A stretch of 64,000 nt of DNA, taken from the NCBI GenBank assembly GCA_037833965.1, contig AP031352.1, positions 16,100,501 through 16,164,500 on the forward strand, in the 5' to 3' direction. This document shows positions 1-14,049 of the stretch, piece by piece (position 1 is the stretch's first letter; every line of letters starts with the position of its first letter). This stretch comes from Marchantia polymorpha subsp. ruderalis (lineage: Eukaryota > Streptophyta > Marchantiopsida > Marchantiales > Marchantiaceae). The position numbers were made by a program, and so were the translations under genes. A model generated the notes under the pieces. The model did no database searches. It saw only the letters and a program-made list of their open reading frames with translations, and had not been told where the DNA came from.

Positions 1-2905
1 ATTGCTTGCAGGAATCAGTACTGACAGACTACACACTGATTCAAAACAGCGCTTACTTAGAACAGATGCTTCATAGACAGCGGCTATGGATTGCTTCCTG
101 TGAGGCAACAGAGGCAGTAGCCAGCAATCTTCTTATTCTGTTGCTGAGTTGCTCTCTGGCGTTCCAATAGTCATATGAGCTCCATTTGTTTCTTCAGAAT
201 TTAAAGTACTTGAAGCTCGCGACGTCTTTTTTATTCTACTGAATTTAGCTTAATTGTTTTCATAATCATAGAAAGTGAGAATAACTCAAATCAGATAGCT
301 CGTAGCTTCATCTGCATTTTTCTCCAGTCCTGAGTAGACGCTTGTACTGTACCAGTTATTTCTTGTCAGGAGTTGTGCTCATGGGACGTTAGGTTACCGT
401 GGTTAGGAGAGTCTACAACTACTGTACAAACAATGAATTCATAAAACTGCCTCCTAGCCTTTTAAAGGTCAATATCAAGCGATGTGAGGTAGTAACTGAC
501 AAATCATTAAAATTCATGAGCCCTTGTACCAGCACCACAATTTATTTAATTCTTGATTGTTAAACGTCGTCTTCGGGAAGTAAAGATTTAACAGTAAGCT
601 TTTGTGAGATATTTGATTACCAAAATTAACATCGCTGCCTGATCCGGCTTGTAAAATGAGCATTATAAAGTCCTTTTGGTAGGACTTAAATCAGATGCCC
701 AGCCCCACCCTGATGTACAAGACAGTTTATGGAAGTCAGGGTTCGGTTCGTTTGATTTTTACTTTCATAGCCTGTTCTTTCCTAAAAAATAACCAGAAGT
801 GGAGATGTATCAATTCCCCCAGAAAATCCGATACTACTCTTCGAGGTACAGCAGATACAAGAACGAATGTCAAAATTAGAGAGTCATTCCAACTATGATA
901 AGATAAATATCGCTAGACTCTTCCACATACTGGAATTGTCACTCGGTCGTGCATCAATTTGTCGAGGGACTAATAAACATGCAGAGAGACATTGACGCTC
1001 AAACGCAGTTCATTTTTTGTTTAGTAGTTTCAGACTGTCGACAATTCTAAAATCATAGCCTACTTTCTCCACAATTTTAAACACAAGTTGTATTATGTCA
1101 GTTCTGACAGGATAATCAGAAACCAAGAGCAGAGACCATCCTTTGAAACACGAACACGATAGGCACACGAACAAAAGTAGAAAATAGAGCGTCATTGTAA
1201 CTATGATTAGACAATTCTCCTCAGTCGAAGTCTGTTTCCACCTCATGAAAATGCAGTTGTCTCTTAGTCGTGAATCAGATTCTCAAGAGAAAGATAGACA
1301 TGCAGAGACACAGTGATAAGCCTATCCAAATTTGTTCAATTCTTTTCGGAATTTCAGACCGAATAGACATTTCGAATACGTAGAATTTGAGTGCCCTAAT
1401 CTACAGGTCATCAACCGACTTCTTCAGCACAAGATCTTTTGATGTGCCAGAGGGCCTCCACTTTCAGATGTACTCCTAAAGACTGAAGGTCCCAGTAGTT
1501 CCATACGGTACCGAGAGCTCGTCCCATTTTTATACACGGCAAACTTCGTTCCTCGAGTGATCTACATCCCGCGTCGATGAGACTGATCTACGTGCGGCAC
1601 ATTTCCATTCTGTTCGCATAAGGAGGAAATAATTTGGGCTTTAGTCTGCGATTTTCACTTTCATGTCGCTTGGAAGAGTCAAAGAAATGAGAAGAGCAGG
1701 TATGAAACTTGACCGACAATACGTGACATTAGCAGCTTACCTCAGAAAAGTGCTTATCAGAATCACCTCAGCATCATCCACGGCCCATTATAAATCTATG
1801 AAATTCGTTGACATTTGGAGAATTCCGGCTCTCCCCTTCTTAATAGTATATAATTCTCATCCCAGGACGGCTTTCTTTCCCTCAGATCACCAAGTTGACC
1901 AATTCCTATTTCTTACTGTCACGAGTGCTGGGTTACGTACTGCTTTCAGCACAAACCTTCATTTAGCACTTCGTTCGTGTCTGTAACTCACCACAAAAGC
2001 TTTGGGGGAGAACCGATCACTCACACTCGGCAAAAATCTTATAGGTCACACGAATCTTAGAATTGACTGGTGAAGACCTGAATCCCCTGGCGCTGGTTCC
2101 CTCGTTCCTACAGGATTTGTTTCATCGGATTTTGTTGGTGCCAGGATTTTGACGAGACCCTCCAGCGGTCTCTTCCGGTCGAGCGAAGATACAATTCCCA
2201 GTACCCAAGAGACTAGCAACCAGCGTACCGTCCTGGCCTCTAAGATGTTGACTGAAACCAGCCGCTTCGCTTCGCAGACTTGAAGATCGAAGCTCCTATG
2301 ATCTCTACGCTGGTCCTAAGAGCGAGCAAGACAGAAACAGTGAATTCATGATGGCAGGTCATTGACTTCTCCGCATAATATTCTCGGCTTTTCAAAAGTC
2401 GTACGAGAATCTTATGACTGACATTGACCAGATTCTACAGAAGAGGCGATTTCTGAAGAGCTCGGCTAGATACTGCCAAGAGGCTCAATGCAGACGAGAG
2501 AACCATCCGCAATTTGACCGGATTTCGTCCGCTGATCTGAGCATACTCGAGGCGGCTGCCCTGCCGTCGCTGCGTCGTCAGTACAGAGAAGCAGGGCCGG
2601 GAGTGAGACGAGAACTATAACACGCATGGGACCGACGAGACCGTGATCGAGGTCCGACGTTCCGCGCTCCGATTCTCGCGAAGATGTTCGTGCAGTTCAT
2701 CGAACGCGAGAGAGCAACGCCTCCCGTGACAGAAAGTCATCATCCTCGAGAAATGGCGTTATTGTCTCCGGCACATCACCGCCCGCTCTGGTGCTCCATT
2801 CCACCGCATTAGATCCACCGCCAGACCTCTCTCACGCTGCAGAGCTGGTGTCGTGGTCGATCTGCAATCCGATTCCTGAGAGGGGTGACGGCTGCGCATG
2901 CGACC
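1..2905. other. Spacer without recognisable gene
   Basis: I see no conserved protein, RNA gene or repeat here. The open frames are short (up to about 107 codons at 1663-1986), have no recognisable domain and are interrupted by many stops in the other frames. A 68-codon frame at 2414-2620 on the plus strand also resembles nothing I know. The last few hundred bases before 2906 become GC-richer and probably contain the promoter and 5' leader of the kinase gene. The frame of that gene stays open upstream only to the TAG at 2810-2812, with no ATG in between. Confidence 0.5.
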
Positions 2906-4237
2906 ATGCCGCGATCGCTATTTGCACCGCCCCTGATTCCAGTTGCCCCTGATTTCGAATGCCACCACGATCACACATCTGCAGAACCTGCAAATTGCGT
3001 CGCGTCTCAAGAGTCGGACAAGCCCAGCAGCCGAACGTCGAGCCCCGAGCCCCTAATCGAGCAAATTATCGCCATCCTCGGCCCTTGGATGTTCGTCTTC
3101 GTGTTAATCCTCGTGGCGGCGTTCATCATCAGCCGGAGAGATCGCGCCTGCTCGACCATCGACACCGCCCCGAGCAAACCCGCGCGGCCCAGCGGGCGCC
3201 CCGTGCTCCCCGTGCCCCGGGCGACCCCCGCGCTGCCGATCCGCAACGGGCTCGGCGCGCCGCGCAGCTTCAGCTACCAGGAGCTGAGCGAGGCGACGGG
3301 CGGGTTCGATCTGAGGAACAAGCTGGGCGCGGGGGGTTTCGGGAGCGTGTACCGCGGGGTGCTGCCGGGAACCGGGACGGTGGTGGCCATCAAGACGATG
3401 GATGAGGGCTCGGACCAGGGGGTCAAGGAGTTCCTGGCCGAGGTGCGCACCATCAGCCGCGTGCGCCACCGGAACGTGGTGCAGCTGCTGGGCTGGTGCG
3501 GGCGCGAGCACCATTTCATGCTCGTGTACGAGTACATGCCCAACGGGAGCCTGGACAAGGCGCTTTTCCGGCGGCCGACGTGTCGGCTGTCGTGGCGCCA
3601 GCGGTTCAAGATCATCTTCGGCATCGCCGCCGCGCTGGACCATCTGCACGAGGGCTGGCGGCACAAGGTCATCCACCGCGACGTCAAGTCCAGCAACATC
3701 ATGCTCGATGCGCACTTCTGCGCCAAGCTCGGCGACTTCGGGCTCGCTCGCATGAATCCGCATCAGATGAGCTTGGCCACCACCAACCCCGCGGGCACCT
3801 TCGGCTACCTGGCCCCCGAATCGGCCATCTTCGGCAAATTCACGGTGAAGTCGGACGTGTTCGCCTTCGGGGCTGTGGTGCTGGAGATCGCGTGCGGGCG
3901 AGGCGCGCTGGAACCTCTGCTGCCGAATGAGCAGTCGGTGCTCAAGGACTGGGTGGATAAGGCGTTCAAGGAGGGCCAGCTGATGCGCGTGGCCGATCCC
4001 CGGCTCCAGGGCCAGTTCAATTTTGGGCAGATGCAGGCTGTGCTGTTGCTGGGGCTGGTCTGCTCGGCCAGCAATCCGAATGATCGCCCCTCCATGCGCC
4101 AAGTCCTGCAGGTTTTAGCGGGGGAAACTCCGATGCTTCCGGTGTCCGTTTGCAAGCCTGCCAAGGGCAGAGAAGAGAGACGAGCGCCGAGCTCGGTTGC
4201 GGGCCCTTTAACGATTTGCTCGACCCCATGCACCTAG
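2906..4237 (+). CDS. Receptor-like Ser/Thr kinase, L-type lectin RLK kinase type, without lectin domain
   Basis: Predicted plasma-membrane protein kinase of 443 residues. It has a short extracellular or luminal N-terminus of about 53 residues with no clear signal peptide, a single membrane segment at about 54-75, a Pro-rich juxtamembrane stretch, then a complete kinase domain at about 134-415. The glycine loop GAGGFGSVYRG starts near 141, AIK has the ATP-binding Lys163, HRD lies at 257-259, KSSNIMLD follows it, DFG is at 277-279 and GTFGYLAPE comes after that. All catalytic residues are present and the arginine of HRD marks it as an RD kinase. The lead-in (RSFSYQELSEATGGFD) is typical of L-type lectin receptor kinases, but no legume-lectin ectodomain is encoded upstream. 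I chose the ATG at 2906 because the frame upstream offers only GTG (2885) before the stop at 2810. The gene is intronless and far more GC-rich than its surroundings. Confidence 0.88.
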   Translation: MPRSLFAPPLIPVAPDFECHHDHTSAEPANCVASQESDKPSSRTSSPEPLIEQIIAILGPWMFVFVLILVAAFIISRRDRACSTIDTAPSKPARPSGRPVLPVPRATPALPIRNGLGAPRSFSYQELSEATGGFDLRNKLGAGGFGSVYRGVLPGTGTVVAIKTMDEGSDQGVKEFLAEVRTISRVRHRNVVQLLGWCGREHHFMLVYEYMPNGSLDKALFRRPTCRLSWRQRFKIIFGIAAALDHLHEGWRHKVIHRDVKSSNIMLDAHFCAKLGDFGLARMNPHQMSLATTNPAGTFGYLAPESAIFGKFTVKSDVFAFGAVVLEIACGRGALEPLLPNEQSVLKDWVDKAFKEGQLMRVADPRLQGQFNFGQMQAVLLLGLVCSASNPNDRPSMRQVLQVLAGETPMLPVSVCKPAKGREERRAPSSVAGPLTICSTPCT

Positions 4238-5613
4238 ACGGCGAGGCTCAAGCCATGGCCCGGAAAGCTCCTGACGGCTTCATGAGGAGCATTCTGATCC
4301 AGCCTCGCTCGCTCCAGGTACGTTCGGACTCATTGGGTTTCAGCGTCTGATCTGCATGGCGCTTATTTCCTCGTTCGTTCCTTCTTTAGTTCGTGTGTCT
4401 GGATCTGATGTCTTTGCCATCTGGAACATGATGTGGGATGATGATGGGGACCTCAGGCATGAGCTCTTCTTATAGCTCCTGCGGCTGCTGCGGCCTGGCT
4501 GCACGTACGGTTTCTGTATCACGAGGATTCTCGCCTGCATGCTGCATATTTTGCACGTGAGCAGGAATGGATTCCTCGAATCTGATTTCTCACAGGACGT
4601 TGTTTGCAGATGCTTGATGACTCTCGGCAGTCATCCGATCTGAGGTGAAGCAAGCATCTCTCTTCAAGTAGGGCACCGTCTGGGCTGCTGTTGGGCTGTC
4701 CTAAGAACCTGACGCGGAGGTACATTTCTGGACCAGCAATATTTAAAACCAATGGTACATAGAAATTCGGGCACATTCGAAGTGATTTGGAAGCAAGGAC
4801 ACGAACATTCAAGTAAGCAGATTGAGTATCACCGGAGAACTACGTTCAGGGGATTCGAGGAAAAAGCTTGTAACAGGACACAAGAGCGCAACACAGCAGT
4901 TGGCGAAATTTCAAGAGTGACTTTAGTACATGAGTGGTATTTTGTGATGTAGTGGCCGTTTGTACAATCGCCATGGAAAAGCAAGAGAGCGCATGCTGTG
5001 GAAAAGTTTCAGCAGACTTAGTATAGCAAGTTCCAGAACACAATATTCCGACCTGGATCAGATTTGATATTTGAGCGTCGGAAATGTTTACCTGTCGAGG
5101 AATAGCCATAAACGTGAAAATTACAGCTATTTGTCATTTGGCTTATGCGGCATTTTAAGGAATCTCCAAGGGTCTTGTTCCTAAATTTAGATCTTCCATC
5201 GTCGGAAAACCCCCCACATATATGACAGTTCATGCATGCATGACGATAAATACATTCTTCGCCTTGCAAGTGCGCGCAGTTTAATTTTCTTTCACAGACC
5301 CACTATTACAACTTCATTGGTGGTTCGAATCCTCGTTATCTATCTCCATTCGACTTACGTCCAAAAAGGTGAGCTCTGTGCAAGTCTCAACTCTCACGGA
5401 GCTTATCCTAACGTCTGCGAGGAGTGTGAATGGGAACAAGACTATCTGAAATGGCAACGCGAACCAGATTTCACGTGGTGCAATGCTCTAATAAATTTAG
5501 CACTGTAGAGATCCATCCTCTTGGTTCAAGTGTAGATTACTTACTCCAAATGATCTACATATGGTTTTAGTCATTTGGATTCCCTCCCAATACGTCTTGT
5601 AAACAGTGGCAAC

Positions 5614-5667
5614 TTATCGTCACGGAAAACGAGATCATTGTTTGTTTCTCGTTTTCCGTGACGATAA
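5614..5667. repeat. Perfect 21-bp inverted repeat with 12-nt loop
   Basis: The left arm 5614-5634 contains TATCGTCACGGAAAACGAGA. The right arm 5647-5667 is its exact reverse complement. The 12-base loop (5635-5646) contains the motif CATTGTTTG, which recurs in the second palindrome 70 bases downstream. No gene overlaps it. Confidence 0.95.
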
Positions 5668-5701
5668 ACTGACGAGACGAGAAACAAATTATTTCTCGTC
5701 C

Positions 5702-5746
5702 AATCCATGATCATTGTTTGTTTCAAACAAACAATGATCATGGATT
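5702..5746. repeat. Perfect 22-bp palindrome with 1-nt spacer
   Basis: The arms 5702-5723 and 5725-5746 are exact reverse complements separated by a single C at 5724. The core motif GATCATTGTTTGTTT is also present at 5633-5647, across the loop of the upstream inverted repeat, so the two structures share sequence and probably arose together. Confidence 0.95.
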
Positions 5747-6096
5747 AAACAATAGAATAATTGTTAGTCATGGTCAAAACGAATGTCTACTTCAGATGGT
5801 CCTCATTTGAAGGATGGACCTTCTTCCGTGTGCTTCTGCTCGTTCATTGTTTATGCTCAGGAGTCAAAAAGCCTCAATAACTCAAGGTCGAAAAGGACAA
5901 ACAAATCTATCGACGAATGCCGAAAGAAGCTCGTGGTCTCCATGTCCTCGTGTACAACACGTGGAAAAAGTGCTGTTTGTGTACCTTGTAACATTCTCTG
6001 CAGTCTAGACAAAAGGGCCTGGATCCCGCAGTTCAAAAACTCTAATTCCACATGGTTGTTCGCTGGTTGGTGAGAATAGCAAGATGTTGGCTCTCC

Positions 6097-6201
6097 AGCG
6101 ACTGTCAGCTGCTTTTGACTGTTGGAAGTGAATATTACAGCCAACAGCCAACAGCTAATCGCAGCTGCTGGCTGTTGTAAACTTTTCCGCTTACAGTCGC
6201 T
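6097..6201. mobile_element. Possible 105-bp MITE-like element
   Basis: The ends are AGCGACTGTCAGC (6097-6109) and GCTTACAGTCGCT (6189-6201), which are inverted repeats matching at 12 of 13 positions. The inside has the short tandem ACAGCCAACAGCCAACAGC. I see no target-site duplication in the flanks (GGCTCTCC against AACACGTG), so this may be a degraded element or a chance hairpin. Confidence 0.3.
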
Positions 6202-9200
6202 AACACGTGTGAGTCACGTATCATCAAATTGATCTCAAGGCCTTCCAGTCTTGAATGAACGAATGTCAATGTGAGAAGTCATGTCATGACATTTAGTACT
6301 ATTTCCCACTGGTTTGTAGGGCGACTCGGTTGTGAAGCTGATGGCAGAACAGAGAAGTCTGAGATCTCTGCAGTGACCAGAACGCCTTCGCAAAATCTCA
6401 AATTCACAATCCGCCAGAACACATGGGCATTTGTTTTGTCATTTCATCCTATTATATCAAAGACTTTCGACTATCCAAAACATTTAACTGAGCTTGACTC
6501 GTACGATCAAGGACCAGGACTCAGACAATCCCACGCGTAAAATCGGAATCACGTTACGTAATCTTCGCTCAGTAGAGACGACGTCACTTCTGGTCGTCGA
6601 GTGCGAGTATTGGAAGACTACTGTGAGGTTTGAGTTGAAGGACCGACCAGCTGACCGTGAGTTAGCATTGTGAACGATAGAGCCGATGGGTTACTTCCTT
6701 ATCTTTATTGGGGTCCTCTCATGATTCTCGGCTCCTCTACGTAGTATACAGGTTCAACGACGATTCAGATGCTAGACATTGCGCTAACTTACACGAATTA
6801 TCAGTCTACTGGAACGAAGCTGAAAGGTGCACGAAACGTGCGCGTTGCCATAAGTAGCATATTCGAGCTTAGGAACAGTCTGAATGAGGTCTGAACGAAT
6901 CTCACCACCGGTGGAAGGCTGTCGCACAGTCTGGTGGCGAATAGATGTCTCGTCGTACTTTCTCGGAGATGAAGGTATGAAGTGAGTTTCATGTGACAGG
7001 AAAGAAAAATGCATTCGACATTTCTTGTCAGCGACCGATAACAGCAAATATACGTGGAGAGTAAGCGGTATGATACGCATCGCATTGCTATGAGAGGCGT
7101 CAGTTCAATGAGATTGTTCGCAGCAGTAGATTAAGAGATTCCGCGCTACCGAGCACGTTGGTCTTCAGAAAGGTCAAAACTCTAATCAGCCATCTTTGAT
7201 CTCAAAGATTGGTGATCTGACCAGTTAGAGACTGGACTTGGATGCATCGCTTGAAGCATCTCTCCTTCACATTGCACGTTTTCAAAGCTACAGACTGACA
7301 GACAGACAGAGATGAACTGATCTTGAGGTCATTCAAAACCGACCAGAAAGTCGATCTGTCCAATGACCGAAGTGAAATTCCTACAGAGTCATCAATAGAT
7401 CCGATAGATAGAGTGACAAGCTCAGAGAAAGATCTCCAGAAACATTCTCTGCATCAGAAATTTGGAGTTTCGTCGGTGATTTCGACGTTCGTGGAATGCA
7501 TCGGAGCAAGAACTGACCTGGGTCACACTAAATAGATGAAAATCGCGAGGTGGAAAATATGGACATTTGGCAGAGCCCCCGCCCCCTCCATCCCGCATCG
7601 ATCGGCCTGAAATTCGACTATACGCACAGTGAGTCACAGCTTGCAGCGATCACGCTGCAAGACTCGTCGACGACCGAGCGAGCTCTGCCGCAAGAGCCCC
7701 ATGCCCCACTACGCCATCCCAAGAAAAACGGGTTTAGCAGCAAGAACCGGAACGCATCGGCAGAAAAGCTCATGCACCGGAGGAAACGAACAACGGCAGC
7801 CAAAGCGACAGATCTGGACTCCGGAAATGGCGGTGTGAACATGAATCCCGCAAGCTCCAGACTTCTTGACAGAATGGCCACCTCCATGGGCGAGGTTTGA
7901 AGTGGTTTCGAAACATAAGCTTCTATTCAATTGACGCCGAATAGCCCCATACTCCGACAGCTTTTCTTGCCAGTGGCGAGATTAGCAAGAGCCCGCATCG
8001 CCGATATGCTTCCCTCGTCTGTCGTCCCGGCTGCAGCCGGGTGAGACGAATTTAGGGGTTCTAGAGCTTTGTAACTTCCTCATCGAGCACGCAGCTCGAA
8101 ATCACGGCAACGATGTGTCGAAATCGAGGAAGCTCCGTGGTTGCTTCGAGATTTGAGACAATTCACATCGACACCTTTTGGGAAGTGACCTGTGCACTGA
8201 GACCCCGATCTTTGCGACAAAAACCTAACGCCTCAAGTGACCAGAACCCTCTACGAGCAAAAGCAAAAGCTGAATTCGGAAGTCAGCTCGCTGTCTCTGC
8301 AACGCGAGGCATGCCATCCCCGTTGCTGCTGGGCCAGGGTAGCTTTGTATGGTCAGACAAGAGAGGAAATGAAGTGTAGAAGGCAAATGCGGAGTTGGCT
8401 GGAACCATATCGCAATCGAAGAACGTCAACAGTCAGAGGTTCCTCATTTCCCTTACCCGTCATCTCGCAGTCTTTCGAACATTTTTCGAACCAACAGCTC
8501 CTCGCAGCCGATTATGCTCGATCCTAAACACGTGAGCTGAGCAGAGCTGAACTGAACCGAAGCCATGGAAGCATGGGGTAGCATGTGAATTTTGATTGGC
8601 TGTTGCAAAGACTCGTTTTGATTTCAGCGCTTAAATGAAAATTTGCCCCGGATTGCAACAGACCTTTCATAAGTCTTACAAAACTCCATGATTAGGCTCC
8701 GGCTCGGACATGAGAAGCGAGAAGAGAAGCTCGGGTGCGTCTTGGTGTGAGAAATGTAACATTTAGAAGATCGAGATGATCCTACTTGGTCTGTGTAATA
8801 GCGCACTCTATGCGACCTGAGATCGGAGTAAGATCGTCTCGATAAGTCTACACGTACCTCATTTCAGAGTCTTACTACCTCAGTCACTCACTCACATGTC
8901 ACGATACGAATGGAAATCCTGAAAACTGATCGTCGTGAGTGACCGCGGTCGAGGTGTTGGTCGCCAGTCGATTCAGACTAAACTAGCAACGACTTCCACT
9001 CGAATCGGTGCGAAGCAAAAGCAGAAGCAGGCGGAACGATTCCAACAGGTTAATCCAATGACTTCCTACATGGCTGCGCAGTCCAGCCCATCTTTCGATA
9101 CTTGGATCAGATTAGTCCCTCGACTCTAACAGACTCGAGTCGAAGGTGCTCGTCCCACGGATGACGAGCTTTCTCAGACGTAACCGAGTGTTCACAAGTA

Positions 9201-9906
9201 CCTTCTGAACGAGCGACGAGCCAGCTCACCGAACTGCGAACGAGGGAGGAGCCAGCTCACGACAGGTCCACATACCGAGCCGCGAAATGAACGTGAGCAG
9301 TACGTATGTCGGCGAGGCCGTTTGCAACGACAAGTTTGTTGCTACGATGGCGCAAATGAAGGGCCTCACACGCTCAGTGTACACGATCTGTAGACAGGCG
9401 CTCGTAATTACTTGGCAATACGCCAGCTCGTGTAGCTGCTGATTTCTTGTCGCGCATGGACTCGGATTCTGATGTCTTCACCTTCACGAGTTGGCTGAGT
9501 TCCTACACGCTCATGCAGATGCTCCTTCGAGCTTCGTCCCTCACGTTCCCGAGACCTCGGACTCCATGGCGCTCATGTGCGCTTCGATTCGGTCGTGGTA
9601 AATAGAGTCATTCGGGGTCAGTACCCGACACGACGAGTGGGGCGGGGAGTCCAGGATTGGGAATCGGACTTGGTACGCCCGAATCAGGGGAAGAGGAAAA
9701 TGCAGAGACGAATAAGAGGAATGCATGAGAATGATCTTGGATCGCAGTTCGGACGCAGAGATTCGAACCGATTTGGACTTGCTGAAGATTCCGCATGATT
9801 GCTCGCGGCGCAGAAGCATGCGAAGAAAGGTCGGGAATCAGCTCGGTGATGAGCTCTGACTGAACACCTTTGGCGACCGGGGTGGGGCGGGGCAAACGTG
9901 GGGCAT

Positions 9907-11495
<1,589 letters not shown>

Positions 11496-12399
11496 ACAAA
11501 TTTTGGCAATGACTTGAACGAGATCCTTTCGTGGTTTCTCAAAGAGCAATCAATTATCCTGAAATCGCAGTATAGCCCGTTACTTGTAATCTTGGATTTC
11601 CACACATTCTCTTGTTATCGTACACAATGCAACGAAAAAGCCACACCACCTGGTGGACTTCTGAGAATGAACGAACGAAACAGGATCACCAAACATGTTT
11701 CTCGACCTTTTCCAGCCTTCCTTCAAACCAGCTGAAAGTTTTGAGCTCCTGGCTGTCACTCAACGGCATCATCATCTTCTGCGATGGAAAGTCGTGTGTA
11801 TGACCATACTCTTCCATTCACTAAGTTGGAAAGAAGAAGAGATATCTTGGATTTCTTCGATGAATTCGACGACACGATATCATGCTTTCTGAAACACTGA
11901 CTCTTTGGTCTGAAAAGAGTAGTTTGACAGCTATTTACAACCTTCGTTCAGGCTTTTCGATTATTGTTGATTAACGGAGAGTCGTGATGATAGTTTCACA
12001 GACAAACAAATACAGGGGTAGCACTGATTGATGAGGGTATCAAAACTGCAGATTAGAACTTGAGTTTAGCAGTATCTTACAGTATGTTGTGAGAGGCGCA
12101 ATCGGATGAATGAATCTGGTTAAGCTACCGCTTGAACCCCAACCCTACAATGACAACTTTCGCAACATAAATCTTATGGAAAATTTTCATTCTTCTACAA
12201 AATGAGTCATTTTCATCGGTGTTTTCTGCCCCTTGCTCTTATCGTTCGCACGTACCGACAGTGGAATGTCTTCAGGTAATGAAAAGATGTTGGATATCAC
12301 ATAGACGTCGAGTAAATCGGAGTCCGTCATCAAAACCAGAGACTACAAGCCGCAGTCATCAACTGAAAGCCGACCCGTAGAAAATGCAAAATCAAAACC
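11496..12399. other. Spacer downstream of the peroxidase
   Basis: No recognisable gene. The first few hundred bases are presumably the 3' untranslated region of the peroxidase; I did not see a clean AATAAA in 11500-11900. Short open frames at 11514-11892 overlap each other in different frames and show no conserved sequence. Confidence 0.45.
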
Positions 12400-13639
12400 T
12401 CCAGATCCACTTGTTATTTTGAATCCACATGCAGATTGACATTTTCTGCAGACATTATTGTTATGAGCGGTGATTGAGTTTAAGGCCAGCGACTAGGAGT
12501 GCACTTTTATATCTAGGAGCTATAGTTTGTTGTGGTAGACAAGCAAGGTGTTGCATAAACAAGCACTGTTCTTCTCGGTTTTCACTAACAACAATAAGAT
12601 TTGTGTGAATAACTATGTGGCAACTCGCAATGAAAATAACACCAAAAGGTATTATAATACTAAGAGCTTTAGTTCGCGCCGTAGATCTGCCGCGCCATAT
12701 GGTTATTTTGAATTTCACCTTCTTGTACTTTGTCTTCTTATACTTGAACATGTCGTGATAAATGAAAGCTCAAATTTTGGATGCTTCAATTACGTTTTTG
12801 TATTTCGGCTTCTTGTGCTTTGGCTTTGGAAAATCAAATTTGGAAAACTTGATCCGTAGGCTTTTTTCACCTTTTTTTCACATTGTTGAGGAAATTGAAT
12901 GTTCAAAATTTAATTTGAGTATTCAAGTTTTGATTGTTTGTGCTATGGTTTCTCAAAAATTGATTTCTTGTGCTTGGATCATTCGTATTGGGAAAGTTCT
13001 TGCTTCCCTTTGAAAACTCTGCATTCAATACATGCAGTGTGAAAAGATAAATCAAAAAGCTGCATGTTATCCATTGTCTCGTAACTCATTTCTGATAGTC
13101 AACAATGAAGACTATAATTTGTAGACGCAAGGATATGAAAGCAATGTCATGAATTTAAACATATTGATGTGCAATTCATGATTTTGTAGCTACTGGCTGC
13201 GGAACACAACTCAAATAGATGATAGAATAACAATTGCAAAATTTCTTTAGCATTTGAATGACGGATAGATTGAAAGATAATATAGAGGTGTTGCTGATGC
13301 AGACGGAAGACATGCACAATGTAATAAATGACGGCCATTAAATCTGAGTAAGCAAGATATAACATAGTCAAATATGACGTAGCCGTTGATTATTTGTTTG
13401 GGAGAAACAAGTTATTGAGATTGAAACCGTCCATTTCCAAGAATGAAACATGATGAGATCTAAAGGAGCAAGTTGTGAGTATTTTCGTATTGCATTTATA
13501 AATCTTTGGTTTTGAATCAAATGGATGAATATGAAAAATGTAATTTGTTGTTTAAGGCTACTGAGCAATAACTTCATCGCAAAGAACTAAAAAAATGAAC
13601 TTCAAGATGAAAAGTTTTGGCACAAAGATCTAAGATCAC

Positions 13640-13845
13640 ATTGATTCATTTGGTGATCTTGTCATAGATTTTCATAATCATGGAAAAAAAACTAATGACA
13701 TAAAAGCTTTTCATCATTTGGTGTTCTTGTCATCAATCTTTATAATCATGGGAAAAAAAACTAATGACAAAAAAGCTTCTCATCATTTGGTGATCTTGTA
13801 ATCTATCTTTATAGTCATGGATAAAAAAACCAATAAAAGAAAAAT
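13640..13845. repeat. 68-bp tandem repeat, about 3 copies
   Basis: The phrase CATTTGGTG recurs at 13647, 13715 and 13784, giving a period of 68-69 bases. Each copy runs on through TCTTGT, an ATAATCATGG-like block, an A-rich tract and CTAATGACA. The copies differ at several positions, so the array is not recent. Confidence 0.85.
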
Positions 13846-14049
13846 GTTTCATCTCTTGAATTTTTTGATTAGTTCATATACGTTTTAGTAACATGTCTTG
13901 CTTCATTGTGATAGTCAAACAATCATTTACAACAAAATTGTAAGTAATTTGTTGATCGATGACTTATAACAAAAAATGATATTATCATATTCTCCATCAT
14001 TTTCTTCTAGTACGGCACTAAATCTGACAGTATATCAATCATATTTTAA

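Larger units (their letters stand above)
4238..9906. other. Long spacer with palindromes, no recognisable gene
   Basis: About 5.7 kb without a supported gene. It contains the palindrome cluster at 5614-5746 and a small terminal-inverted-repeat element at 6097-6201, both listed separately. A 113-codon frame from ATG 7559 to 7900 is slightly GC-rich but resembles no family and has no homologue I know; I do not call it. The stretch 9540-9900 is the likely promoter and leader region of the peroxidase gene and has several overlapping open frames on both strands that I regard as chance. Confidence 0.45.

Noticed and set aside
2959-4102. Long frames on the other five frames across the kinase gene
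   Set aside because: GC-rich coding sequence suppresses stops in other frames; only the 2906 frame shows kinase motifs.
5315-5345. GGTTCGAATCC, resembling a tRNA T-arm loop (a similar GTTCGAATCC near 37480)
   Set aside because: No pairing T-stem, anticodon arm or acceptor stem can be built around either site.
7559-7900. 113-codon plus-strand frame
   Set aside because: No domain, no signal peptide, no splice partner and no clear coding bias; cannot be supported from sequence alone.
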